Shown here one piece after another: positions 37,581 through 47,241 of a stretch of 64,000 nt of DNA. A program made the position numbers and the translations under genes. Under the pieces are notes generated by a model. The model did not search any database. It was not told the DNA's origin and saw only the letters and a program-made list of their open reading frames with translations. The stretch covers positions 1 to 64,000 of the forward strand of contig JADJZF010000015.1 of assembly GCA_016719395.1 (NCBI GenBank), written 5' to 3'. The stretch is from Candidatus Amarobacter glycogenicus. GTDB taxonomy: Bacteria; Chloroflexota; Dehalococcoidia; Tepidiformales; Tepidiformaceae. How positions within the stretch are numbered: position 1 is the stretch's first letter; every line of letters starts with the position of its first letter.

Positions 37581-38438
37581 ATGGCTCGTGCTCTCTGGAG
37601 AGGCACCATCAGCTTCGGGATGGTCACCATCCCGGTGAAGCTGTTCACCGCTACCGAATCCCAGGACGTTTCGTTCCGGCAGCTTCATGCCGCCGACAAC
37701 AGTCCCATCAAGCTCGTCCGCCGGTGTGCCGCCGACGGCAAGGATCTCGATCCCGACGAAATCGTCAAAGGCTACGAATACGCGAAGGACCACTACGTCC
37801 TCGTCGACGAGTCGGACCTCGAAAAGCTGCCGATCCCCAGCAAGCACACCATCGAACTTACGGGCTTCGTAGCCTCCGAGGAGATCGACCCCGTCTTCTA
37901 CGAGAAGAGCTACCACGTGGAACCGGAGGAGCTCGGCCGGAAGCCGTTCACCTTGCTCGTCAAGGCGCTCGAAGAGAAGAAGCTGAACGCGGTCGGCAAG
38001 ATTGCCATCCGGACCAAAGAACGCCTCTGTTCGCTCCGTCCGCGCAACGGTTCGCTCATGCTTGAGACGCTCTTCTACGCCGACGAAATCAAGCCACCTG
38101 ACTTCGAAATGCCCGAGGTGAAGATTTCCGAGGCCGAGATGAAAGTCGCCTACGCGCTCATCGACCTGCTCCATGAACCGTTCGACCCGGCGAAGTACCG
38201 CGACGAATACCGCGACTCGTTGATGACCATCATCGAAGCGAAGCTCGAAGGCCATGAGTATGTTGCCCCGGCCGAGCCTGCCGCCTTGGCGCCCGCTGTC
38301 GACCTGATGGCGGCACTGCGAGCAAGCGTCGAGGCTGCGAAGAAGCGGAAGGCGGAGTCCAGCGTTTCCCCCGCACCGGCTGTGGAAACGCCGCCTCCTG
38401 CTCGTGCTCGCAAGAAGACGCCCGCGGGCGTCAGCTAG
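37581..38438 (+). CDS. ku: Ku DNA-end-binding protein
   Basis: A 285-residue bacterial Ku homolog. MARALWRGTISFGMVTIPVKL is the typical start, split here by convention as ARALWRGTISFGMV. FRQLHAADNSPIKLVRRC and AEMKVAYALIDLLHEPFDP are family segments. The C-terminal region is Ala/Lys/Pro-rich and presumably recruits the ligase. Ku rings thread onto DNA ends in non-homologous end joining. LigD follows directly, with a six-base gap, forming the classical two-gene NHEJ pair. Confidence 0.95.
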   Translation: MARALWRGTISFGMVTIPVKLFTATESQDVSFRQLHAADNSPIKLVRRCAADGKDLDPDEIVKGYEYAKDHYVLVDESDLEKLPIPSKHTIELTGFVASEEIDPVFYEKSYHVEPEELGRKPFTLLVKALEEKKLNAVGKIAIRTKERLCSLRPRNGSLMLETLFYADEIKPPDFEMPEVKISEAEMKVAYALIDLLHEPFDPAKYRDEYRDSLMTIIEAKLEGHEYVAPAEPAALAPAVDLMAALRASVEAAKKRKAESSVSPAPAVETPPPARARKKTPAGVS

Positions 38439-38444
38439 CCTGAC

Positions 38445-41108
38445 GTGCCGGGCGATTCGCTTGCCGAGTACCGGCGCAAACGCGACTTCTCGAAAACGTC
38501 CGAGCCAGATGCCGGCGCCCCGGTCCAGGTGGACGGTCCCCTCCGGTTCATGGTGCACAAGCACGCAGCGACCCGGTTGCACTATGACCTGCGCCTCGAA
38601 CTCGACGGTGTGCTGAAGAGCTGGGCGCTCCCGAAGGGCCCATCCGCCGCCACCGGTGAGAAACGCTTCGCCGCAACGACGGAGGACCATCCCCTTTCCT
38701 ACGCCTCGTTTGAAGGTGTCATTCCGAAAGGCCAGTACGGTGCGGGCCCGAGCCTCATCTGGGATGCCGGGACCTTCGCACCGGATGAGAAGATCGTCCC
38801 GCCGTTCGCGGATCGCCGCCTGGCCGAGAGGGAATTGAGGAAGGGCCTCGCGGACGGCAAGGTTGGCATAACGTTGCGCGGCAAAAAGCTGAAGGGGTCC
38901 TGGGCACTCGTCCGCATGCAGGGCGGCCAGTGGCTCATGCTCAAGCACAAGGACGCCGCCTGCGATCCGCCGGACGATATCCTCGCCGACGAGAGCTCTG
39001 TCGCTTCGGGACTCACCCTCGACGACCTGCGCTCCGGCGTCCTGTCCCGGACCGACATGACTGACTGGTCGTTCAATCCGGCTACGCTTAACGGCAGCAG
39101 GCCAGCCCCCCTGGGACGCATCGAGCCGATGCTCGCCGCCGCCACGCCGATCCCTGGCGCGGGTGACTTCGTATTCGAACCCAAGCTTGACGGCGTCCGG
39201 ATCGTCGCGACGGTTGATGCCGGAGAAGTCATGCTCCGTTCTCGCAATGGGCACGACGTCACGCAGGCATACCCAGGCATCGCCGCTTGCTTGCAGCAGC
39301 AGCCCGTCTCGGCGGCGGCATTCGACTGTGAGATCGTCGCGATCGACGCAGGCGGGCGCCCCTCTTTCGAACTGCTCCAGCAGCGGATGAACCTTCAGGA
39401 AGCCGCCGCGATCGCCAGCGCGGAGAAGACCATCCCGACGATGTGCTACGTCTTCGACGTGATGCACCTCGACGGATATGACCTGACCCGGGTCCAACTG
39501 AGGGCTCGGCGTGAGGTCCTGTCACGGGGCCTGTTGCCACTCGGGCAGGTCGCCCAGGTTTTTGCGATTCCCGCCTCTGCCGAGGATGCCTACCAGGCTG
39601 CCGTGGCGGCCGGCTTCGAGGGACTGATGGCGAAACGGGCCGACAGCCGCTACGAGCCCGGCAAGCGCAGCGGCGCCTGGTTGAAACGAAAGAAGCTGGA
39701 CACCGAAGCGTTCCTCGTGGGTGGTTACACCCCCGGCACCGGGCACCGCCGGGAAAGCTTCGGCGGGCTCCTGCTGGGCGAACCTGTCGACGGCCGCCTC
39801 GAATACCGCGGCAAAGTCGGAAGTGGATTCTCGGATCGGGATGTGGCGGCCTTGCGCAAGTCGCTCGGGTCACTCGTGACTCCCGAAAGCCCGTTCTCAA
39901 GCCCTACGCCCGACGACCGCACGGCCACCTGGGTGAAGCCCCAGATAGAGGTCCGGATCGAGTATGCCAACCGGACGGCGGCGAATCTCCTGAGGACCCC
40001 GGTCTTCAAGGGCCTGGCGAATGCCAGGCAGATCGCGAACTCCTCGGTCTCGAGCGAAGTTGCCGCCGGGGGCGGCGTGCTCGATCAGATCAAGGAGGCG
40101 AAGGCGAAGGCGCTGCTGCGCGGGGACGGCTGGGAACTGGCAGTCACCAACCTCGACAAAGTGCTCTGGCCCGGCTCCCCGGCACACACTAAGCGGGACC
40201 TCCTTGCCTATGCCGCCCGGATCTGGCCGGTCCTCGAACGTCACGTGCGCGACCGGTCGCTCACCCTGCTGCGATATCCAAACGGAATCGACGGCAAGAA
40301 GTTCTACCAGAAGCACTGGGACGCGGAACTACCGGCCTTCGTCGAAACGGTCAGCATGTACTCGGACGGGGAGGGCGGCGACCAGCGCTTTCTCTTCTGC
40401 AACAACCTGCCGACGCTCCTGTGGCTGTGTCAGCTGGCGGACATTGAGTGGCACGCCCACCTCGCCCGCGCTGTCAGCGGCGGTGACGAGGGGGCGCTTC
40501 CCGTGACGTTCACCGGCTCGTCGTCGGATCTGGAGGAGTCGGTCTTGAACTACCCCGACTTCATCCTCTTCGACCTGGACCCGTACATCTACGCCGGGAG
40601 CGAGAAGCGTGGCGATGAGCCGCAGCCCAACCAGGCCGCATTTTCGCGGACATCAGAAGTCGCCCTATCACTCAAGGAACTGCTGGATTCGCTGGGACTG
40701 GAGTCCTTCGTGAAGACTTCGGGGGCGACTGGTATGCACATCTATGTGCCGATCGTTCGGAACCTCCCCTACAGCGTCGTCCGCGCCGCAGCGAACACCG
40801 TCTGCCTGGAGTTGCTCTCGCGGCGCCCGAAGGAGGTGACGATGGAGTGGGATACGACGAAGCGGACAGGAAAAGTGTTCCTCGATGCGAACCAGAATGC
40901 TCGGCACAAGAACCTGGCCGTCGCCTACTCGCCGCGCGCGAAGCCTGGCGCGACCGTCTCGATGCCCCTCCGATGGGACGAGGTCGGCCGGGTCAAGGCG
41001 ACGGACTTCACGCTCGGCACCGTCCCCGACCTGGTGTCGGCGCGCGGCGACGTCTGGGCGCGGATTTTCGATGCAAAACAAGACCTCCACGAGATCCTTG
41101 GCCTGTGA
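38445..41108 (+). CDS. ligD: multifunctional DNA ligase D
   Basis: An 887-residue NHEJ enzyme with three domains. The order is 3'-phosphoesterase (about 1-185: MVHKHAATRLHYDLRLEL, WALPKGPS, GVIPKGQYGAG), ATP-dependent ligase (about 225-545: EPKLDGVR with catalytic Lys247, FEGLMAKR, GAWLKRKK) and polymerase/primase (about 590-887: LPTLLWLCQLADIEWH, FDLDP metal-binding Asp residues, TSGATGMHIYVP). This PE-LIG-POL order differs from the mycobacterial POL-PE-LIG order. GTG start at 38445, six bases after the ku stop. It fills, trims and seals broken DNA ends with Ku. Confidence 0.95.
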   Translation: MPGDSLAEYRRKRDFSKTSEPDAGAPVQVDGPLRFMVHKHAATRLHYDLRLELDGVLKSWALPKGPSAATGEKRFAATTEDHPLSYASFEGVIPKGQYGAGPSLIWDAGTFAPDEKIVPPFADRRLAERELRKGLADGKVGITLRGKKLKGSWALVRMQGGQWLMLKHKDAACDPPDDILADESSVASGLTLDDLRSGVLSRTDMTDWSFNPATLNGSRPAPLGRIEPMLAAATPIPGAGDFVFEPKLDGVRIVATVDAGEVMLRSRNGHDVTQAYPGIAACLQQQPVSAAAFDCEIVAIDAGGRPSFELLQQRMNLQEAAAIASAEKTIPTMCYVFDVMHLDGYDLTRVQLRARREVLSRGLLPLGQVAQVFAIPASAEDAYQAAVAAGFEGLMAKRADSRYEPGKRSGAWLKRKKLDTEAFLVGGYTPGTGHRRESFGGLLLGEPVDGRLEYRGKVGSGFSDRDVAALRKSLGSLVTPESPFSSPTPDDRTATWVKPQIEVRIEYANRTAANLLRTPVFKGLANARQIANSSVSSEVAAGGGVLDQIKEAKAKALLRGDGWELAVTNLDKVLWPGSPAHTKRDLLAYAARIWPVLERHVRDRSLTLLRYPNGIDGKKFYQKHWDAELPAFVETVSMYSDGEGGDQRFLFCNNLPTLLWLCQLADIEWHAHLARAVSGGDEGALPVTFTGSSSDLEESVLNYPDFILFDLDPYIYAGSEKRGDEPQPNQAAFSRTSEVALSLKELLDSLGLESFVKTSGATGMHIYVPIVRNLPYSVVRAAANTVCLELLSRRPKEVTMEWDTTKRTGKVFLDANQNARHKNLAVAYSPRAKPGATVSMPLRWDEVGRVKATDFTLGTVPDLVSARGDVWARIFDAKQDLHEILGL

Positions 41109-41221
41109 AGTAAACGCGACACGAATTGTCGTGTAGAGCGGGGATACTCAGCTTCGCGAACTCGCGACACTCGCTGCGACAATTGATAAGGGACTATATC
41201 GGGTTCGCCGATGGTGGTAGC

Positions 41222-41611
41222 ATGCACACGGCAGGGATTTGGGGCCGATCGATGGACAGGACGCAGTACGCAGCCGCCCGGGCGAGCGCTCTCGCCCGCA
41301 TGCTGGCGAACGCCGAAGACGTATCTACAGGCCAGCTGAGCACGCTCGTTTGCAGCCTGCTCGATGTCGCCGGGCTTTCGCCCGAGCAACGGCTCGACGT
41401 GCTTGGCGGAGCCTTTGTTTCCGAAGCCGTCAGGCCCCACTGGGCCACAGACGCCACCGCTGAGCGTGCCCACGCCGCGCTGCGCGGAGGTGACGCCGAA
41501 CTGGCCGACGCGGTTGAGGCAGTCGCCCAGGTCCTGCTCGGCCGCGCCGAGAGCCGCGAGGATGCGCGCGCCGCTCTCGCCGAACTGGAGAAACTCCTGG
41601 CCGGTAAATGA
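41222..41611 (+). CDS. hypothetical helical protein
   Basis: A 129-residue Ala-rich helical protein with no signal or membrane segment. The main body starts at MDRTQYAAARASALARML (ATG 41252) and could be the true start; the upstream ATG at 41222 has a weak GGTGGT. It is placed 113 bases after ligD and its function is unknown. The sequence looks coding because codon use matches its neighbours, but I recognise no family. Confidence 0.5.
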   Translation: MHTAGIWGRSMDRTQYAAARASALARMLANAEDVSTGQLSTLVCSLLDVAGLSPEQRLDVLGGAFVSEAVRPHWATDATAERAHAALRGGDAELADAVEAVAQVLLGRAESREDARAALAELEKLLAGK

Positions 41612-41721
41612 GTGGTCGCCTCGGACGTGCGGCCGCAGCGCCCTCGCGCGTGACTGAGGCCCGGCTCGACGCATGATCGGGATCATCCACTGGCGGCGGG
41701 CGGGATCCATAGAGTCTCGGA

Positions 41722-44479
41722 ATGCGTGAGTACGGCGAAGATCGCGTCTATTCCGGCTGGCAAGACCTTTACCGTGATCGGTGGAAGTGGGATGCGGTCT
41801 ACTGGGGTACGCACTGCGTCGACTGTTACCCGGGCAACTGCCCCATGCGCGTCTACGTCCGCAACGGCCTCGTCTGGCGCGAAGAGCAGTCGGGGACCGT
41901 TGGCTCGGTCGAATCCGGAGTGCCGGATTGGAACCCGATGGGATGCATGCAGGGAGTCTCGTGGAGCCAATCGCTCTACGGCCCCGATCGGGTGCTCTAC
42001 CCGCTGAAACGCGCCGGTGAACGCGGTGAGGGCAAGTGGAACCGCATCAGTTGGGATCAGGCGTTGTCGGAGATCGCCGATGGCTTGATCGACGCGTTCC
42101 AGGAATCGGGGCCCCGTTCGATCATGCATGAGGGTTCGCCCGAAGTGGTGACGGCCGTGCCTACGAGTCGCTTCATCGAGGCGATCGGCGGCCTCGGTAC
42201 CGACGTGAACGGGTCCATCAACGACTTCACCATTGGGATGTACGAGACATTCGGCAAGTTCAGCCCGGAGTCGTCGTCCGACGACTGGTTCCACAGCGAA
42301 CTGGTGCTCCTCTGGCACACGAATGTCGTCTACACGCGCATCCCGTTCTACCACTTCATCGCTGAAGCGCGGTACAACGGGGCGGAAGTCGTGAATATCT
42401 CCCCCGACATCAATCCGACGCATCTCCACGCCGACATCCAGATTCCCGTCAAGGGCACCAGCGACGCCGCTTTCGCCCTCAGTCTGGTGCAGGTGATGTT
42501 CGCCGAGAATATCGCCGACTGGAAGTTCCTCAAGGAGCAGACCGACTTCAGTTTGCTCGTGCGAAAGGACACCCGCCGCTACCTGCGCCAGCCTGACCTC
42601 GATGGGGCGGGACGGGAAGACCAGCTCTACCAGTGGGAGCCCCTGTCGGGCCTGCGCCCGGCAAGTCGCGGCGACTTGCGCCTCAGCGGGTTCGATGTCG
42701 CGCTCGAAGGTGAGTTCGAAGTCGTGCTGGCGGATGGATCGAGCGTGACGGTGACACCCGTCTTCGAGCTCCTCCGCGCAAAACTCGATTCTGAGTTCAC
42801 CCCCGAGAAACAGCAGCCGGTCACGGGCGTCCACCCGGATGTTGTGCGGGACCTGGCGCGCAAAATGACCAGCCGCCGCACGAACGTCATCACTGGTGCC
42901 AACGCCTGCAAGATGTACCACGGCGACCTGATGGAACGGGCGATATGCCTGGCCCTGGCTGCCAGCGGCAACTGGGGCAAGAAGGGGACCGGGATCCGCG
43001 GATGGTCCGCAGGTCTCCACGACGGAATGGGACTTGCGATGGCGAAGCCCGGGCCTGGTGCGGCGAACACCGAGATCGTGCTCGCCGCCCGCGACGCGGC
43101 GATCGCCATGGTCAAGCAGCTCGACCCAACGATGACCACCGAGATGGCTGTGCGCGAAATGGGCCGGGGCCCCCGCGGTGCCCTCCGGGAATTCGCGTCG
43201 ATGCTGGACCGGGGAGCGGGAAAGGTCACCGGGGCGAGCGTGCCTCCGGCCTTCGGATGGTACCGCCATGCTGGCTACGACAAGCGCTGGAACGTCCGCG
43301 AGTGGGGTGACGAGTCGCTTCCGCGCACGTTCGACGAGTACTTCAACGAGGCCCTCGAAAGAGGCTGGTGGGACGGCGTTGACGGACCGGCGGCGGATGA
43401 GCCGCCCCGCGTCTTGATCGAGTGCGGCGGCAACACGCTCCGCCGGACTCGCGGCGGCAAAAATGCCCTCCTCCCCACCCTCTGGGAGAAACTCAAGCTC
43501 ATCGTCATGATCGACTTCCGGATGAATCTTCGCCCTCCCTGGCGCCCACGTCTTGAACCTGACGTTCTCCGATCAGGCAGCGAAACCCGCCGGAGAGGCG
43601 AAGAGCGAGTGGGACCTCTTTTCGGCGCTCCTGGCGAAAATGGCCGAACGGGCGGCAGCCCGCGGGATAGCTGAAATCCGGGATGCCCGTGGCAACACCA
43701 AGCGCTACGACGCTCTTGTGGATGAGTACACGATGAACGGCCATTTCGCGAACCAGGAGCGTTTGGCCGACGAGCAGGTTCGCGATTCGGCGCTGGCGGG
43801 CACCTTGCCGCCCCGGACGACTCTGGAGACTTTTCGCGAGAAGGGCCATGTGCGCTTCATCGACTGGGGCCTGACGCCCCTTGCCCTCTCCCAGGCTTCG
43901 CCCCTGAAAGCGGATGAAACGCACTCCCCGTTTCGTGACCATGTGGAACGCGGAGTGCCCTATCCAACGTACTGTCGCCGGGCGCAGTTCTACATCGACC
44001 ATGAGTGGTTCCTCGAAGCCGGCGAGGAGATGCCGACGCACAAGCCGAACCCTCGCATGGGGGGCGACTATCCCCTCGGCCTAAGCAGCGGCCACAGCCG
44101 TTGGTCGGTCCATTCGATGAATCACACCAACGAGGTCGTTCTCGGCACCCATCGCGGCGAACCGACGGCACTGGTCAACCCGGATGACGCGAAAGCACGG
44201 CGCGTTGCCGATGGTGATCTGATCCGGATATTCAACGACCTCGGCTCATTCCCTGTGCGAGCCCGCCTGGCGCCGTCGGTGCGGCCGGGTCAGATCGTCT
44301 CCTACAACGGTTGGGATGGGTCGCAGTACCGGGGCTGGGGTGGCGCCAACGAGATCGAGCCCGGCATGGTCAAGTGGATCGGCTTCGCCGGCGGCTACGG
44401 CCATCTGGCTTATCTCTCAACGAACTGGCAGCCCGTTCCCGCCGACCGTTGGGTGCGTTGCGACTTCGAAAGCGTGTAG
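41722..44479 (+). CDS. type II DMSO-reductase-family molybdopterin oxidoreductase, catalytic subunit (disrupted)
   Basis: About 918 residues over two frames. The N-terminus has cluster ligands (His31, Cys32, Cys35, Cys40 and Cys in NPMGCMQG). The segment INDFTIGMYETFGKF carries Asp168, a probable molybdenum ligand, aligned with NarG-type Asp. Downstream segments (VITGANACKMYHGD, WGKKGTGIRGW, GGNTLRRTRGGKN) match the EbdA/DdhA/steroid-C25-dehydrogenase-like group. The frame changes near 43525, and compared with the family about 20 residues around the SD.VLPAA..YE motif seem to be missing there. No Tat signal and no beta or gamma subunit genes are next to it. The substrate is unknown. Confidence 0.75.
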
Positions 44480-44527
44480 TCCCACGTCGGCTCAGGTCGC
44501 CGGACTTCACGTCGAAAGGGAGAAACG

Positions 44528-45388
44528 ATGAAAGAATTCGCAGGTCGCGTTGCCGTAATAACAGGGGCGGCAAGCGGCATAGGCTTCGGCCTGGCTCGCC
44601 GATTCGCCCAGGACGGCATGCACATCGTCCTCGCCGATATTGAGAGCGAACCACTGGCCATCGCGGAGGCAGCGCTGAATGCGATGGGGACGACCACGCT
44701 CGCCGTGCGGACCGATGTCACTAGCCCCGAACAGGTCGAGCGGCTCGCGGAGGCGGCCTTTTCCACGTTCGGGAACGTCCACATTCTTTGCAATAACGCA
44801 GGCGTCGCAGGAAAGTTCAGCATGGGCACCGCGGGCTGGGAGATCCCTCTCAGCGAGTGGCAATGGGTCCTGGGCGTCAATCTGATGGGCGTCCTCCACG
44901 GTGTACGCGCGTTCATTCCTCGCATGGTCGCGAACGGAGAGGAGGGGCATATCGTCAATACCGCGTCGATTGCCGGCCTGCTCCCCGGTGCCAGCCCCTA
45001 CCACGTCGCAAAGCACGGGGTGGTCTGCCTGACCGAGGGCCTCTACAAGGATTTCAAGTCGCGGGGGCTGAGGCTTTCGGCCTCGGTTCTCTGTCCGGGC
45101 TGGATTCAAACCAACCTCATGGATTCAGAACGAAACCGTCCGCCCGAATTCGGTGCACCGACGGATCGCTCCCTGCTTTCCCCGACGGGCCTACAAGCCT
45201 TCGAGGCGGTCCGCAGTGCGGTCGACGATGGCATCTCTCCTGCCGACGTGGCCGAACAGGTCTTCGAAGCCGTCCGTGACGACCGGTTCTACGTGATTCC
45301 CGCCCAGCCGGGGATGCGAGAGGCTGTCAAACAACGGATGGACGCGGTTGTCTCCATGAGCAACCCCGCTGTCGGCATCGCCCCATAG
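44528..45388 (+). CDS. short-chain dehydrogenase/reductase
   Basis: A 286-residue classical SDR. TGAASGIG at residues 12-19 is the cofactor loop, CNNAG follows, and Ser with YHVAK gives the catalytic residues. ADIESEPLA with Asp after the second strand suggests NAD preference, as the family rule says. It follows the molybdopterin gene after 48 bases and has GGGAGAAACG as ribosome binding site. Likely part of the same unit, perhaps oxidising an alcohol or steroid substrate; this is inference from context. Confidence 0.88.
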   Translation: MKEFAGRVAVITGAASGIGFGLARRFAQDGMHIVLADIESEPLAIAEAALNAMGTTTLAVRTDVTSPEQVERLAEAAFSTFGNVHILCNNAGVAGKFSMGTAGWEIPLSEWQWVLGVNLMGVLHGVRAFIPRMVANGEEGHIVNTASIAGLLPGASPYHVAKHGVVCLTEGLYKDFKSRGLRLSASVLCPGWIQTNLMDSERNRPPEFGAPTDRSLLSPTGLQAFEAVRSAVDDGISPADVAEQVFEAVRDDRFYVIPAQPGMREAVKQRMDAVVSMSNPAVGIAP

Positions 45389-45466
45389 CCTGCAATCGCC
45401 GACCCAACATGTGCGCCGGTCCGTGAGCCCAGCCTGCGGTTGCCGTTTCCGCCGTCCGCTCCTCGG

Positions 45467-47173
45467 TTAAATGACGGTAGGCGGGTGGTACTCACCAAAC
45501 ACATCGCGCATCGCGCCGCAAATCTCCCCCAGTGTGGCGTACGCGCGGACCGCATCCAGGATCGGAGGCATCAGGTTTCCCGTGCCGTGACAGGTGGCCC
45601 GCAGCGCCTCGAGCGTCGCGGCGACCTGTGACTGGTCGCGTTCCCGGCGATGGTGTTCGAGTCGTGTCAGCTGATGTTCTACGAGGCGCTTGTCGACCGA
45701 GAAGATGGAAGGCCGCTGCTCCGCGCCTTCGGCGTAGTCGTTCACCCCGACGATGATCTCCCGCTTCTCGTCGACTTCCTGCTGGTACCTCCAGCTCGCT
45801 TCAGCGATCTGGCTCTGCATCCATCCGGTCTCGATGGCCCGCACCGATCCGCCCATGGAATCGATCTGGTCCATGTACTCCTGCGCCTGGCGCTCGATCT
45901 GGTTGGTCAGGTGCTCCACGAAGTAACTGCCGGCCATCGGGTCGATCGTGTCGGTCACTCCGGTTTCGTGGGCGATGACCTGCTGGGTGCGAAGGGCGAT
46001 GCGCTGTGCATCGTTCGTCGGCAGCGCCAGCGCTTCGTCGAAACAGCTGAGCGCGATGCTCTGCACGCCGCCGATTACCGCTGCCAGGGACTGGATGGCC
46101 GCGCGCACGATGTTGTTCTCCGGCTGCTGCGCCACAAGCGTGCTGCCGCCCGTCTGCGTGTGCGTCCGCAGCATCATCGAACGCGCGTCCTTCGCCCCGT
46201 ATCGTTCCTTCAGCATCCTCGCCCAGAGCCGGCGGAGGGTGCGGTACTTCGCGATCTCTTCGAAGAAGTTGTTGTGTGTGTTGAATATCCACGAGATTCG
46301 GGGCGCGAACTCATCGATGTCCAGACCGCGTTCGAGCGCCGCTTCGATGTAGGCACGGGCGTTCGCGAACGAAAAGCCGACTTCCTGGGCGGCCGTGGAG
46401 CCTGCGTCCCGTATGTGATAACCGCTGACCGAGATGGTATTCCACTGCGGCACGTTCCTGGCGCAGTAGGCCATGATGTCCGCCGCCAGGCGCACGCTCG
46501 GGGCCGGCGGAAAGATATACGTCCCGCGCGCGACGTACTCCTTGAGCACATCGTTCTGGACGGTGCCGTTGAGCTTGTCCGCGCTGACCCCCTGCTTCTC
46601 CGCAGCGGCAACATACATCGCCAGCATCACCGCTGCCGGGGCGTTTATCGTCATGCTCGTGGAGACCTTGTCCAGCGGGATGTTCTGGAACAGCGTTTCC
46701 ATGTCGTAGAGCGAATCGATTGCGACGCCGACCTGGCCGACTTCGGCGATGGCCATCGGGTCGTCGGAGTCGTAGCCAAGTTGGCTGGGCAGATCGAACG
46801 CAACTGATAGTCCCGTCTGTCCCTGGCTCAAGAGGTAGCGGAATTTTTCGTTCGATTCTTCAGCGGTCCCGAAGCCGGCGTACTGTCGCATCGTCCAGTA
46901 ACGCCCCCGGTACATTGTCGGCTGGACGCCACGCGTGAAGGGGTACTCGCCCGGGAACCCCAGGTCGCGCTCGTAGTCAAGGTCGGCGATGTCCAGCGGG
47001 GTGTACAGCCGTTCGACTGGCTGTGAACTCGTCGCGAAGGCCTCCGCACGTTCGGGCTGTCTCTGGAGCGTCTTCGCCAGGGGCCCCTCCTCCCATCCGT
47101 GCAACGAACGGGAAAGGGCCGCGAGGGCCTGGCTCGAGAAAAGGGACGGCTGCTCGGGAGCGAATTCGGGCAT
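45467..47173 (-). CDS. methylmalonyl-CoA mutase family protein, large subunit without B12 domain
   Basis: A 568-residue acyl-CoA mutase TIM barrel. It has YTPLDIADLDYERDLGFPGEYPFTRG (split here as LGFPGEYPFTRG), the WTMRQYAGFG segment, whose Tyr suits methylmalonyl-CoA, and YIFPPAPSVRL, with Arg in the place of the CoA carboxylate contact. Isobutyryl-type mutases have Phe and Gln there. The C-terminal cobalamin domain is missing, as in two-subunit mutases, so a small B12 subunit should be encoded elsewhere. ATG 47173 has GGAGGA upstream. It follows proS by 68 bases. Confidence 0.88.
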   Translation of the reverse strand: MPEFAPEQPSLFSSQALAALSRSLHGWEEGPLAKTLQRQPERAEAFATSSQPVERLYTPLDIADLDYERDLGFPGEYPFTRGVQPTMYRGRYWTMRQYAGFGTAEESNEKFRYLLSQGQTGLSVAFDLPSQLGYDSDDPMAIAEVGQVGVAIDSLYDMETLFQNIPLDKVSTSMTINAPAAVMLAMYVAAAEKQGVSADKLNGTVQNDVLKEYVARGTYIFPPAPSVRLAADIMAYCARNVPQWNTISVSGYHIRDAGSTAAQEVGFSFANARAYIEAALERGLDIDEFAPRISWIFNTHNNFFEEIAKYRTLRRLWARMLKERYGAKDARSMMLRTHTQTGGSTLVAQQPENNIVRAAIQSLAAVIGGVQSIALSCFDEALALPTNDAQRIALRTQQVIAHETGVTDTIDPMAGSYFVEHLTNQIERQAQEYMDQIDSMGGSVRAIETGWMQSQIAEASWRYQQEVDEKREIIVGVNDYAEGAEQRPSIFSVDKRLVEHQLTRLEHHRRERDQSQVAATLEALRATCHGTGNLMPPILDAVRAYATLGEICGAMRDVFGEYHPPTVI

Positions 47174-47241
47174 GGATGTTCCTCCGGCGCGCGCTGCCGC
47201 GGACTGTGTCAGCCAGTATACGAAACGAGGCCGCTCAGTCC

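Noticed and set aside
37383..39497. Very long open frame on the minus strand opposite Ku and LigD
   Set aside because: High GC creates long antisense frames. This one has no recognisable domain, and both plus-strand genes are well-supported families.
41683..43269. Long minus-strand frame opposite the molybdopterin gene
   Set aside because: Shadow of a strongly conserved plus-strand gene; no start site or family signal.
43553..44479. Separate gene starting with TTG for the C-terminal half of the molybdopterin enzyme
   Set aside because: The piece starts inside the conserved molybdopterin domain and continues the upstream protein; it is a frame continuation, not an independent gene.
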